A stretch of 64,000 bases of DNA from Pseudorhodoplanes sp. (GTDB taxonomy: Bacteria > Pseudomonadota > Alphaproteobacteria > Rhizobiales > Xanthobacteraceae), in NCBI GenBank assembly GCA_019187085.1, contig JABARS010000004.1, positions 1-64,000 of the forward strand, in the 5' to 3' direction. The notes beneath the pieces were generated by a model. That model saw only the letters and a program-made list of their open reading frames with translations. It had not been told where the DNA came from and did no database searches. Below, piece after piece: positions 20,980-29,189 of this stretch; the first letter of the stretch is position 1; every line of letters begins with the position of its first letter. A program made the position numbers and the translations under genes.

Positions 20980-20994
20980 TTAAACCCCTGTTAA
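20980..20994 (-). promoter_or_regulatory. CtrA-type box upstream of the chemoreceptor gene
   Basis: TTAA-ACCCCTG-TTAA is an exact match to the TTAA-N7-TTAA consensus bound by the cell-cycle regulator CtrA. It lies 60 bases upstream of the chemoreceptor ATG at 20920 and sits in the loop and right arm of a longer inverted repeat (GGGCGTTA 20969-20976 with TAACGCCC 20992-20999). Motility and chemotaxis genes are known CtrA targets in Alphaproteobacteria; binding here is inferred. Confidence 0.6.
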
Positions 20995-21013
20995 CGCCCT
21001 GACCAATTTTGCG

Positions 21014-21694
21014 TCATCGCGCGCGTTTGCGCTCGATTTTTTGCACGGCCTCATGCAGCGCGTCGAAATGACTGATCACGAGGTCGGGTCCGAGCTCGGA
21101 AACCGGGGTTTCGGTGTAGCCGAAATCGACCGCGATGACGGGAATGCCGGCGGCGCGCGCGGCGCGGATGTCGGTGTCGGAATCGCCGACCATGAGCGCG
21201 CGCTCGCAGCTCGCGCCCGCCGCCGCGATGGTCGCATGCAGGACCGCCGGATCGGGCTTCTTGACGCCGAACGTGTCCTGTCCGCAGATCACCGCGAAGC
21301 GTTCGCTCAGGCCGAGCGTGTCCAGCAGGCGTCGCGACAGCCATTCGAGCTTGTTGGTGCAGATGGCAAGACGGAATCCGTCCTGCGTCAGCCGGTCGAG
21401 CGCATCCGTCAGTCCCGGGAACGGGCGCGAATAATCCGCGATATGGGCCGCGTAGCGATGCATGAAGGCATCGAACATGCGCTCGCGCCGCGCCTGCGGG
21501 ACGTCGGCGCGCTGCCGTTCCAGGGCGCGCGCGATCATGGCGCGCGCGCCGCCGCCGATCATGACGCGGGCGTCTTCGAGGGTGACCGGCGCGAAGTCTT
21601 CGGCGGCCAGCACGATGTTGAGCGTCTCGACGAGGTCGGGCGCGGTGTCGATCAGCGTGCCGTCGAGGTCGAATATCGCAAGCGGGGAGGACAT
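21014..21694 (-). CDS. gph: Phosphoglycolate phosphatase (HAD family)
   Basis: A 226-aa HAD hydrolase. Motif I is FDLDGTLIDTAPD with the nucleophile Asp, motif II is CTNK, motif III contains the Lys of GVKKPDP, and motif IV is VGDSDTDI. The alpha-helical cap lies between. This is the Gph pattern; it removes phosphate from 2-phosphoglycolate, a by-product of DNA repair or of Rubisco. The ATG at 21694 has GGGG-AGG upstream (AGCGGGGAGG on the complementary strand is inside the gene, so the site is weak). It is divergent from rpiA. Confidence 0.87.
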   Translation of the reverse strand: MSSPLAIFDLDGTLIDTAPDLVETLNIVLAAEDFAPVTLEDARVMIGGGARAMIARALERQRADVPQARRERMFDAFMHRYAAHIADYSRPFPGLTDALDRLTQDGFRLAICTNKLEWLSRRLLDTLGLSERFAVICGQDTFGVKKPDPAVLHATIAAAGASCERALMVGDSDTDIRAARAAGIPVIAVDFGYTETPVSELGPDLVISHFDALHEAVQKIERKRAR

Positions 21695-21906
21695 GACTTT
21701 GGCTAGCCAAGCCGGCGAGCGCCCGCAAGTGCGAACATACCGGAGCGGCCGGAGCGGGCTTTGCGGCCCGGCCAGGCGGCCCGGCCGCTCGCATGAGCCG
21801 GCGGGGGCGTCCCGCCGGGCCTCATCGCCGGGGCTTGCATTGGCGGGCACTTCCCGGGCAGAAGGACGCAAGATCGGCGTCGTTTCGAAAGCCAGCCTTC
21901 CAGCCC

Positions 21907-22605
21907 ATGGATTCTGAGACCCTGAAACGTCAGGCGGCCGCGCGCGCGCTCGATTGGGTGCGTTCGGGCATGCGGCTCGGCCTGGGGACCGGCTCGACCG
22001 CCCGCCATTTTGTCGATCTTCTCGGCGAAAAGGCGCGGGCCGGGCTCGATGTCGTGTGTGTGCCGACGTCGGAGGCGACCCGGATTCAGGCCGAACAGTG
22101 CGGCTTGCGGCTGACCACGCTGGACGAAACGCCGGCGCTCGATCTGACCGTGGACGGTGCCGACGAGATCGATCCCGCGCTCAATCTGATCAAGGGCGGA
22201 GGCGGCGCGCTGCTGCGCGAAAAGATCGTCGCCGCGGCCTCCGAACGCATGATCGTGATCGCCGACGATTCGAAATGGGTGCCGCAACTGGGGCGTTTTC
22301 CGCTGCCCATAGAAATTGTGCCGTTTGGTCTGGCGGCGACCCGCCTCGGCGTGGCAAAAGCGGCCCGCCTTTCGGCCGATTCGCCGGAATTGGTCCTGCG
22401 CAGGGGCAAGGATGGTCATGCTTTCGTCACGGATGGCGGTCACTTCATCATCGATGCCGCACTCCGGCGCATCGACGATCCGCCACAGCTTGCGGGCCGG
22501 CTCGCGTCCGTTCCGGGCGTGGTCGAGCACGGCTTGTTTATTGGACTTGCAAATGCCGTCATCCTCGCAAGCCCGCAGGGCGTGCGGGTGATCGAGCGGC
22601 GCTGA
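21907..22605 (+). CDS. rpiA: Ribose-5-phosphate isomerase A
   Basis: A 232-aa enzyme that interconverts ribose 5-phosphate and ribulose 5-phosphate in the pentose phosphate pathway. [42 protein letters not shown] and [17 protein letters not shown] are the RpiA signature blocks with the active-site Asp, Glu and Lys. ATG 21907 begins the family N-terminus ([15 protein letters not shown]). It starts the co-directional series rpiA, DUF2059, gor, which have gaps of only 26-33 bp. Confidence 0.95.
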   Translation: MDSETLKRQAAARALDWVRSGMRLGLGTGSTARHFVDLLGEKARAGLDVVCVPTSEATRIQAEQCGLRLTTLDETPALDLTVDGADEIDPALNLIKGGGGALLREKIVAAASERMIVIADDSKWVPQLGRFPLPIEIVPFGLAATRLGVAKAARLSADSPELVLRRGKDGHAFVTDGGHFIIDAALRRIDDPPQLAGRLASVPGVVEHGLFIGLANAVILASPQGVRVIERR

Positions 22606-22631
22606 CGCGTACGGTTTACAGGGAGCCTGTC

Positions 22632-23141
22632 ATGAAATTGCGTTGTAAATTCCGGTCCGCGGGCCTGGCTATCGTGGCGATGGCGGTTATGGCGTTCGCG
22701 GCGCCTGCATCGGCGCAGCAGCCTTCGGCGAGTGCGGTCGCGACGGCCAAGGAAATTCTCGTCGTCAAGGGCTCGCTCACGATGTTCGAGCCGATCGTGC
22801 CGGGCGTCGTCGAGCAGGTGAAGAACGTCCTGCTGCAGCAGAGCCCGAACCTGCAGAAGGAACTGAACGACACCGCGACCGCGTTGCGCACGCAGTTCAC
22901 GCCAAAATTCGAGGAGCTGCGTGAGGATATCGCGCGGCTCTATGCGTCGCGCTTTGCCGAGCAGGAGCTGAAGGATCTGCTCGCCTTCTTCAAGTCGCCG
23001 CTCGGCAAGAAGCTGCTGATCGAGGAAGCCAATTTCGTGGAACAGACCCTCACGCGCGCCCAGGACTGGAGCAACCGTCTGGCCGACGAGGTGATGGTGT
23101 CGTTCCGCAGCGAGATGAAGAAGAAGGGTCACAATCTGTGA
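22632..23141 (+). CDS. DUF2059 secreted protein
   Basis: A 169-aa protein with a signal peptide (1-28, ending ASAQQ). The mature part is alpha-helical, with the DUF2059 core ARLYASRFAEQELKDLLAFFKSPLGKKL and an EEANFVEQTL helix. DUF2059 proteins are periplasmic and of unknown function. GGGAGCCTG before the ATG at 22632 is a reasonable ribosome site. It sits between rpiA and gor in one likely operon. A GC-rich hairpin (GGCGCCG 23150-23156 with CGGCGCC 23160-23166) separates it from gor. Confidence 0.85.
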   Translation: MKLRCKFRSAGLAIVAMAVMAFAAPASAQQPSASAVATAKEILVVKGSLTMFEPIVPGVVEQVKNVLLQQSPNLQKELNDTATALRTQFTPKFEELREDIARLYASRFAEQELKDLLAFFKSPLGKKLLIEEANFVEQTLTRAQDWSNRLADEVMVSFRSEMKKKGHNL

Positions 23142-23174
23142 TCCCGGCGGCGCCGCTTCGGCGCCGGGCGTAAG

Positions 23175-24560
23175 ATGACCACGCGCGAGGTCGATCTGTT
23201 CGTCATTGGGGCCGGATCCGGCGGCGTCCGCGCCGCGCGGATCGCCGGCAATCATGGCGCGCGCGTCATGGTCGCCGAGGAATACCGGGTCGGCGGAACC
23301 TGCGTCATCCGCGGCTGTGTGCCCAAGAAGCTGCTCGTCTATGCCTCACGTTTCGCCGACGAGTTCGAGGACGCCGCCGGCTACGGCTGGACGCTGTCCG
23401 AGCCGCATTTCGACTGGCCGACGCTGATCGACAACAAGAACCGCGAGACGGCGCGGCTGGAGGCGGCCTATATCGCCAATCTCGAGCGCTCGAAGGTCGA
23501 GATCGTCCGCAGCCGCGCGGTGATCGAAGGCCCGCACGAGGTGCGGCTCGTGGCGACCGGCGAGATCGTGCGCGCACGGCACATCCTGATCGCGACCGGC
23601 GCCTGGCCCTCGCTCGGCGCCGACATCGCCGGACGCGAGCATGTCATCACCTCGAACGAGGCGCTCGACCTGAAGGAGTTGCCCGCCCGCATCCTGATTC
23701 AGGGCGGCGGCTATATCGCGGTCGAGTTCGCCGGCATCTTCAACGGGCTCGGCTCCGAGGTGACGCTGGTCTATCGCGGCGACAATATTCTGCGCGGCTT
23801 CGACGACGACGTGCGCGAGCATCTGCGCGGCGAGATGACGAAGCGCGGGATCCGGATCCTCACGCGCCGCACGGTCGAGGCGATCGAGAAGACCGATCAC
23901 GGCCTGTGCGCGCAATTCTCCGATCATGAATCGGCGACCTACGACCAGATCATGTTCGCGACCGGCCGGCGGCCCAATGTGGCGGGGCTCGGGCTCGACA
24001 AGGCCGGCGTGAAACTGGACGAGCGCGGCGCGATCGCCGTCAACGCCTATTCGCAGACCTCCGTGCCTCACATCTACGCCGTCGGCGACGTGACCGACCG
24101 CGTGGCGCTGACCCCGGTCGCGATCCGCGAAGGCCACGCGTTTGCCGACACGGTGTTCGGCGGCAAGAAGATCGCCGTCGATCACGGCGACATCCCGACC
24201 GCGGTGTTTTCCGAGCCCGAGGTCGGGGTCATCGGCCTGACCGAGGCCCAGGCGCGCGAGCGCCTCGCTCGGGTGGACATCTACAAGACCATCTTCCGTC
24301 CGATGAAGGCGGCGGTTGCTGCGCGCGATACCCGCTCCTTCTTCAAGCTCGTGGTCGATGGCAACAGCGACCGCGTGGTCGGCTGCCATATCGTGGGACC
24401 GGACGCCGGCGAGATGATCCAGCTCGTCGGGATCGCCGTGAAGCTCAAGGCGACCAAGGCCGATTTCGACGCGGTCATGGCCGTGCATCCGACCGCCGCC
24501 GAGGAACTCGTGACCATGCGCGAAAAGGCGGCAAGCTACGTCCGCGAGGCCGCGGGATAG
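23175..24560 (+). CDS. gor: Glutathione-disulfide reductase
   Basis: A 461-aa FAD/NADPH disulfide oxidoreductase. The FAD site is VIGAGSGGVRAARIA, the redox-active disulfide is in GGTCVIRGCVPKK, the NADPH-domain strand is ILIQGGGYIAVEFAGIF, the second FAD motif is YAVGDVTDRVALTPVA, and HPTAAEE carries the catalytic His-Glu pair at the C-terminus. It keeps glutathione reduced in the cytoplasm. GXGYIAVEF with Ala at the NADPH turn is usual for GR. Several GST-family and glutathione-dependent proteins in the window (GST at 5.0 kb, maiA, the Atm1-type exporter) depend on this pool. Confidence 0.95.
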   Translation: MTTREVDLFVIGAGSGGVRAARIAGNHGARVMVAEEYRVGGTCVIRGCVPKKLLVYASRFADEFEDAAGYGWTLSEPHFDWPTLIDNKNRETARLEAAYIANLERSKVEIVRSRAVIEGPHEVRLVATGEIVRARHILIATGAWPSLGADIAGREHVITSNEALDLKELPARILIQGGGYIAVEFAGIFNGLGSEVTLVYRGDNILRGFDDDVREHLRGEMTKRGIRILTRRTVEAIEKTDHGLCAQFSDHESATYDQIMFATGRRPNVAGLGLDKAGVKLDERGAIAVNAYSQTSVPHIYAVGDVTDRVALTPVAIREGHAFADTVFGGKKIAVDHGDIPTAVFSEPEVGVIGLTEAQARERLARVDIYKTIFRPMKAAVAARDTRSFFKLVVDGNSDRVVGCHIVGPDAGEMIQLVGIAVKLKATKADFDAVMAVHPTAAEELVTMREKAASYVREAAG

Positions 24561-24689
24561 CCGGCCCGGGGCTGTTTACGCCGCTCGCGCGTGCCGGTGG
24601 CCATCGCGGGCAAGGCCCGCTATAACCCCGCCCATTCCGCGCGGCTGCGGCCGCCGGACGCTACAACGAGTTGCTGCAAGGAGAGTGTT

Positions 24690-26078
24690 GTGCCCGAGCG
24701 TTGGACACCCGATAGCTGGCGGGGAAAGCCGGTCGTCCAGGTCCCGGATTATCCGGATAAGGCTGCGCTGGCCGCGGTCGAGAAGCAGCTGTCCACGTTT
24801 CCGCCGCTGGTCTTTGCCGGCGAGGCGCGCAACCTGAAAAAGGCGCTGGCGCGCGTGGCCGCCGGGCAGGCTTTCCTGCTCCAGGGCGGCGACTGCGCGG
24901 AGAGCTTCGCCGAGCACGGCCCCAACAACATCCGCGACTTCTTCCGCGTCTTCCTGCAGATGGCGGTGGTACTCACCTTTGCCGGCGGCTCGCCGGTGGT
25001 GAAGGTCGGCCGCATTGCCGGCCAGTTCGCCAAGCCGCGCTCCTCGCCGACCGAAAAGCGCGACGGCATCGAGCTGCCGAGCTATCGCGGCGACATCGTC
25101 AACGGCATCGAATTCACGGCCGAGGCGCGCACGCCCGATCCGCGCCGCATGGTCGAGGCCTATCGGCAGGCGGCGGCGACGCTCAATCTGCTGCGTGCCT
25201 TCGCGCACGGCGGCTACGCCAATCTGGCGAGCGTGCATCAATGGATGCTCGGCTTCGTGAAGGATTCGCCGCAGTCGCGCCGCTACATGGAGCTGGCCGA
25301 CCGCATCTCCGAGACGCTCGTCTTCATGCGCGCGTGCGGGCTCGATCTCGAAAGCCATCCCGAACTGCGCTCGACCGACGTCTATACGAGCCACGAAGCG
25401 CTGCTGCTCGGCTTCGAGGAAGCCATGACGCGCATCGATTCCACCTCGGGCGACTGGTATGCGACCTCCGGCCACATGGTCTGGATCGGCGACCGCACCC
25501 GCCAGCCCGATCACGCCCATATCGAGTATTGCCGCGGCATCAGGAACCCGATCGGCCTCAAATGCGGGCCCTCGCTCAAGGCCGACGAATTGCTCCGGCT
25601 GATCGACATCCTCAATCCCGACAACGAGCCCGGCCGGCTGACCCTGATCGGGCGCTTCGGCAGCGACAAGGTCGGCGAGCATCTCCCGGCGTTCGTGCGC
25701 GCGGTCAAGCGCGAGGGCCGCACGGTGGTCTGGTCGTGCGATCCGATGCACGGCAACACGATCACCTCGGCGAGCGGCTACAAGACGCGGCCGTTCGACC
25801 GCATCCTGTCGGAGGTGAAGGACTTCTTCGCGATCCATGCCGCCGAAGGCACCTATGCCGGTGGCGTGCATCTGGAGATGACCGGACAGAACGTCACCGA
25901 ATGCACCGGCGGCGCCCGCGCCATCACCGACGCCGATCTCAACAACCGCTATCACACCTTCTGCGATCCGCGCCTGAACGCCGAACAGTCGATCGATCTG
26001 GCCTTCCTGCTCGCGGAACTGCTCAAGAAGGAGCGGGCGGGGCAGGCGGTGCCGCTTCCCGCTGCCGCGGGCCTCTGA
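24690..26078 (+). CDS. Class II 3-deoxy-7-phosphoheptulonate (DAHP) synthase
   Basis: A 462-aa enzyme joining phosphoenolpyruvate and erythrose 4-phosphate, the entry to the shikimate pathway. It is the plant/Mycobacterium-like class II form: [29 protein letters not shown] with the metal-binding Cys, [57 protein letters not shown] and [17 protein letters not shown]. The start is GTG at 24690, with AAGGAGA six bases upstream; no ATG fits. There is no visible leader peptide or attenuator in the 129-bp gap before it. Confidence 0.94.
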   Translation: MPERWTPDSWRGKPVVQVPDYPDKAALAAVEKQLSTFPPLVFAGEARNLKKALARVAAGQAFLLQGGDCAESFAEHGPNNIRDFFRVFLQMAVVLTFAGGSPVVKVGRIAGQFAKPRSSPTEKRDGIELPSYRGDIVNGIEFTAEARTPDPRRMVEAYRQAAATLNLLRAFAHGGYANLASVHQWMLGFVKDSPQSRRYMELADRISETLVFMRACGLDLESHPELRSTDVYTSHEALLLGFEEAMTRIDSTSGDWYATSGHMVWIGDRTRQPDHAHIEYCRGIRNPIGLKCGPSLKADELLRLIDILNPDNEPGRLTLIGRFGSDKVGEHLPAFVRAVKREGRTVVWSCDPMHGNTITSASGYKTRPFDRILSEVKDFFAIHAAEGTYAGGVHLEMTGQNVTECTGGARAITDADLNNRYHTFCDPRLNAEQSIDLAFLLAELLKKERAGQAVPLPAAAGL

Positions 26079-26158
26079 GCGCGTCTTCCGCCGTTTGCGT
26101 CCCGTTAACGCCGTGCGCTGACGGGACGTTAACGCTGCGTGCGTCCGGCGGTGCGCCG

Positions 26159-26210
26159 GGCGCGTCCGTGGCAAGGATTCGAAAGCAATTTGAATCAAAT
26201 TGGACGCGCC
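26159..26210. repeat. Nested inverted repeat upstream of the barrel gene
   Basis: GGCGCGTCC (26159-26167) is the exact reverse complement of GGACGCGCC (26202-26210). Inside it, CAATTT-GAATC-AAATTG (26186-26202) is a second perfect palindrome. Two GANTC sites (GATTC 26176-26180, GAATC 26192-26196) fall within it, and two CGTTAACGC copies (26103-26111, 26127-26135) precede it. The whole lies in the 201-bp gap before the outer-membrane protein gene; a regulatory role is possible. Confidence 0.6.
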
Positions 26211-26279
26211 TGAGGGCGCGCGGTTTCATTCCGGCTGACCTGGAAAATGCCTGCGCGCCGACGACGAGCGCGGGAGGCA

Positions 26280-27317
26280 ATGGTGAGGCCGACAGGAAAT
26301 GTCGCGGCCGGGTTTCTGGCGGTGCTCGCCGTCCTCGTCGGTGCGCAGGACGCGCGCGCGGTCGATGTGCGCTGGCCCGGTTTCTCGCGGCCGTCCGCGC
26401 CGTTCGCCTATTTCGCGCCGCGCCCGCCGGTATCGGCGGTCGAAGGCGAGTTCGGCGCCCGCTATTGGTTCAGCGTCGGCAAGACCGCCAAGGACCTCTA
26501 CAACATCGCCGGCAATTCGCTCGTCTCGCGGCTGACCTATGACGGTCTGCACGGCCACACCTTCGAAGGGTTCGGACGTCTCGACCATACCAGCGGGCTC
26601 TACCTGAAAGGCTATCTCGGCGGCGGCATCGTTCCGCGCGGAGAGCTGAACGACGAGGATTTCCCGCCGACGATCACCCCCTATTCGAGCACGCTGAGCG
26701 ACCAGCGCCGCGGCCAGATGCTCTATGGCAGCATCGATGTCGGCTTCAACGTCATCCGCCATCCCGGCTTCCGCCTCGGTGCGTTCGCCGGCTATCATTA
26801 TTTCGAGGAGCAGGTGAGCGCCTATGGCTGCACGCAGATCGCCGCGAACGGCGGCATCTGTGCCGGCGGCATTCCCGATACGGTGCGCGTCATCACGCAG
26901 GACAATATCTTCCACTCGCTGCGTATCGGCGCCGACGCCGACATCAAACTGTCCGACCGGCTGCTGCTGCGCCTGGACGGTGCGTACCTTCCGGTCGTCA
27001 GCCTCGACGGTGCCGACAGCCACTGGCTGCGCATCGGCAACGCGACCGGCGACTTCCGCGGCGCCATCCCCGAGGACGGGCGCGGGCATGGCTTCCAGCT
27101 CGAAGCCGCGCTGCAATACGCGGTCAGCCAGGACGTGAAGGTCGCCGTCGGCGGCCGCTACTGGCGGATGGAAACCGGCGGCCTGACGCATTTCGAAGGC
27201 AATGTGGTGAACACGAATTCCGCCGCCCAGCCGGTCGACTGGACGAGCGAGGTCTATGGCGTGTTCGTGCAGGGCACGTTCCGGTTCGGACCCTATCGCA
27301 CCGAGCGGGTTTTCTGA
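26280..27317 (+). CDS. Outer-membrane beta-barrel protein, omptin-like
   Basis: A 345-aa protein with a signal peptide (about 1-27) and a barrel of alternating hydrophobic/polar strands (SRLTYDGLHGHTFEGFGRLD, YLKGYLGGG, MLYGSIDVGFNVI, LGAFAGYHYFEEQV, VAVGGRYWRM), ending in Phe as outer-membrane barrels do. The layout resembles omptin proteases. Asp125-x-Asp127 in NDEDFPP and Asp246-x-His248 in GADSHWL occupy positions and spacing like the two catalytic pairs of OmpT. Two cysteines (184, 194) could form a loop disulfide. The ATG at 26280 is only two bases after GGGAGG, so GTG 26283 is an equally good start. Protease activity is inference. Confidence 0.62.
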   Translation: MVRPTGNVAAGFLAVLAVLVGAQDARAVDVRWPGFSRPSAPFAYFAPRPPVSAVEGEFGARYWFSVGKTAKDLYNIAGNSLVSRLTYDGLHGHTFEGFGRLDHTSGLYLKGYLGGGIVPRGELNDEDFPPTITPYSSTLSDQRRGQMLYGSIDVGFNVIRHPGFRLGAFAGYHYFEEQVSAYGCTQIAANGGICAGGIPDTVRVITQDNIFHSLRIGADADIKLSDRLLLRLDGAYLPVVSLDGADSHWLRIGNATGDFRGAIPEDGRGHGFQLEAALQYAVSQDVKVAVGGRYWRMETGGLTHFEGNVVNTNSAAQPVDWTSEVYGVFVQGTFRFGPYRTERVF

Positions 27318-27329
27318 GCGAACTGCGGA

Positions 27330-27374
27330 CAAGCGCAAATCAATCGGGCACAGGTCGATCAAGCGCAAGTCAAT
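27330..27374. repeat. Two direct repeats 30 bp apart upstream of nadE
   Basis: CAAGCGCAAATCAAT (27330-27344) and CAAGCGCAAGTCAAT (27360-27374) differ at one base and start exactly 30 bp apart, three turns of the helix, so both face the same side of the DNA. They sit 36-80 bases before the nadE ATG. This is the arrangement of a repeated regulator site, though no regulator can be named. Confidence 0.6.
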
Positions 27375-27409
27375 TGCGATCCGGGTCCGCGCGCGCTAGA
27401 TCACCCCGC

Positions 27410-29152
27410 ATGACCGCAGCCCCCGCCGATCGCCTTGTCATCGCGATCGCCCAGCTCAATCCTGTCGTCGGCGACGTCGCCGGCAATGCCGAAAAGGTTC
27501 GCCGGGCGCGGGCGGAAGCCGGCCGGCAGGGCGCCGATCTCGTCCTGTTCCCGGAATTGTTCATCGCCGGCTATCCGCCCGAGGACCTCGTGCTCAAGCC
27601 GGCTTTCCAGGCCGCGTGCCGGCAGGCGGTCGAGACGCTGGCGCGCGAGACGGCGGACGGCGGCCCCGCCGTCATCGTCGGCACGCCCTGGCCCGATCGC
27701 GGCAAAGTCTACAATGCGGTGGCGCTGCTCGACGGCGGCCGGATCGTCGCGCTGCGCTACAAGGTCGATCTGCCCAATTACGGCGTCTTCGACGAGAAGC
27801 GCGTGTTCTCCCCCGGGCCGCTGCCGGGCCCGATGAATTTCCGCGGCGTGCGTATCGGCGTTCCGATCTGCGAGGACATCTGGGGGCCGGAGCCGGTCGA
27901 ATGCATCGTGGAGACCGGCGGCGAGATCCTGCTGGTGCCGAACGGCTCGCCGTTCCGGCGCACCGTGGTGGACGAGCGGCTCAGCGTTGCGGTCGCGCGC
28001 GTGAAGGAGAGCGGCCTGCCGCTGCTTTACAGCAACCAGGTCGGCGGCCAGGACGAACTGGTTTTCGACGGCGCGTCGTTTGTGCTCAATGCCGATACCT
28101 CGCTCGCGGTGCAGTTTCCCTCCTTCGCCGAGCAGCTTGCGCTCACGCACTGGCAGCGCACGCCGGCGGGATGGCGCTGCGCCGCCGGCTCCGTGGCGCG
28201 TCTGTATGAGGGTGACCAGGCCATGTACGCGGCCTGCGTTTTCGGGCTGCGCGACTATGTCGCCAAGAACGGGTTCTCGGGCATCGTGCTCGGCCTGTCG
28301 GGCGGCGTCGACTCGGCCTTGTGCGCGGCCATGTCGGTCGATGCGCTCGGGGTCGATCGTGTCCGCTGCGTCATGCTCCCCTACAAGTTCACCGCGCAGG
28401 CGTCGCTCGACGATGCGGCCGCGGTCGCGCGCGCGCTCGGCGTGCATTACGATGTCCTGCCGATCGCCGATGCGATCGGCGGATTCGAGCGATCGCTTGC
28501 GCCGCTCTTTGCCGGCCTGCCGCGCGACGTCACCGAGGAGAACCTGCAGGCGCGCGCGCGCGGCACGATGATCATGGCCATTTCCAACAAGTTCGGGCTG
28601 ATGGTCGTGACCACCGGCAACAAGTCCGAAATGTCGGTCGGCTACGCCACGCTTTACGGCGACATGAACGGCGGCTTCAATCCGGTGAAGGACCTCTACA
28701 AGACGCAGGTCTACCGGCTCGCGCGGCTGCGCAACGGCTGGAAGCCGGATTTCTCGCTCGGGCCGGACGGCCTCATTACGCCGGACAACATCTTCACGCG
28801 CCCGCCGACGGCCGAGCTGCGCGAGAACCAGACTGATCAGGATTCGCTGCCGCCCTATGAGGTGCTCGACGCCATTCTCGAACGGCTGGTGGAAGGCGAG
28901 GAGCCGGTCGCGCGCATCGTCGAATCCGGGTTCGACCGCGACACGGTCATGAAAATCCAGCGCATGCTCAATGTCGCCGAATACAAGCGCCGGCAGGCGG
29001 CGCCCGGCGTTAAGGTGACGCTGCGCAATTTCGGCCGCGACCGCCGCTACCCGATCACCAACCGCTTTCTCGACAGCGGCGAACCGCTGCCGGCGTTCGA
29101 CGACGTTCAGGTCAGCGGCCGGGCGGCGCGAAGCGACGCGCTCGATTTCTAG
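27410..29152 (+). CDS. nadE: Glutamine-dependent NAD+ synthetase
   Basis: A 580-aa two-domain enzyme. The N-terminal nitrilase-like glutaminase has the triad Glu49 (LFPELFIAGYPPEDL), Lys118 (YKVDLPNYGVFDEKR) and Cys154 (PICEDIW). The C-terminal synthetase has the ATP loop LGLSGGVDSAL and TTGNKSEMSVGY. It makes NAD+ from nicotinic acid adenine dinucleotide with ammonia from glutamine, passed through an internal tunnel. ATG 27410 gives the usual start; an extra in-frame upstream codon at 27374 overlaps the direct repeats. Convergent with the DUF2865 gene. Confidence 0.94.
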   Translation: MTAAPADRLVIAIAQLNPVVGDVAGNAEKVRRARAEAGRQGADLVLFPELFIAGYPPEDLVLKPAFQAACRQAVETLARETADGGPAVIVGTPWPDRGKVYNAVALLDGGRIVALRYKVDLPNYGVFDEKRVFSPGPLPGPMNFRGVRIGVPICEDIWGPEPVECIVETGGEILLVPNGSPFRRTVVDERLSVAVARVKESGLPLLYSNQVGGQDELVFDGASFVLNADTSLAVQFPSFAEQLALTHWQRTPAGWRCAAGSVARLYEGDQAMYAACVFGLRDYVAKNGFSGIVLGLSGGVDSALCAAMSVDALGVDRVRCVMLPYKFTAQASLDDAAAVARALGVHYDVLPIADAIGGFERSLAPLFAGLPRDVTEENLQARARGTMIMAISNKFGLMVVTTGNKSEMSVGYATLYGDMNGGFNPVKDLYKTQVYRLARLRNGWKPDFSLGPDGLITPDNIFTRPPTAELRENQTDQDSLPPYEVLDAILERLVEGEEPVARIVESGFDRDTVMKIQRMLNVAEYKRRQAAPGVKVTLRNFGRDRRYPITNRFLDSGEPLPAFDDVQVSGRAARSDALDF

Positions 29153-29189
29153 AAAGACGCGATTGCCGTCGCCGGCGCGGGTTGCGCTT

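Noticed and set aside
23150..23166. GC-rich hairpin between DUF2059 and gor as a terminator
   Set aside because: No T run follows on the plus strand, and gor starts 8 bases later, so it is at most an mRNA-processing or attenuating stem.
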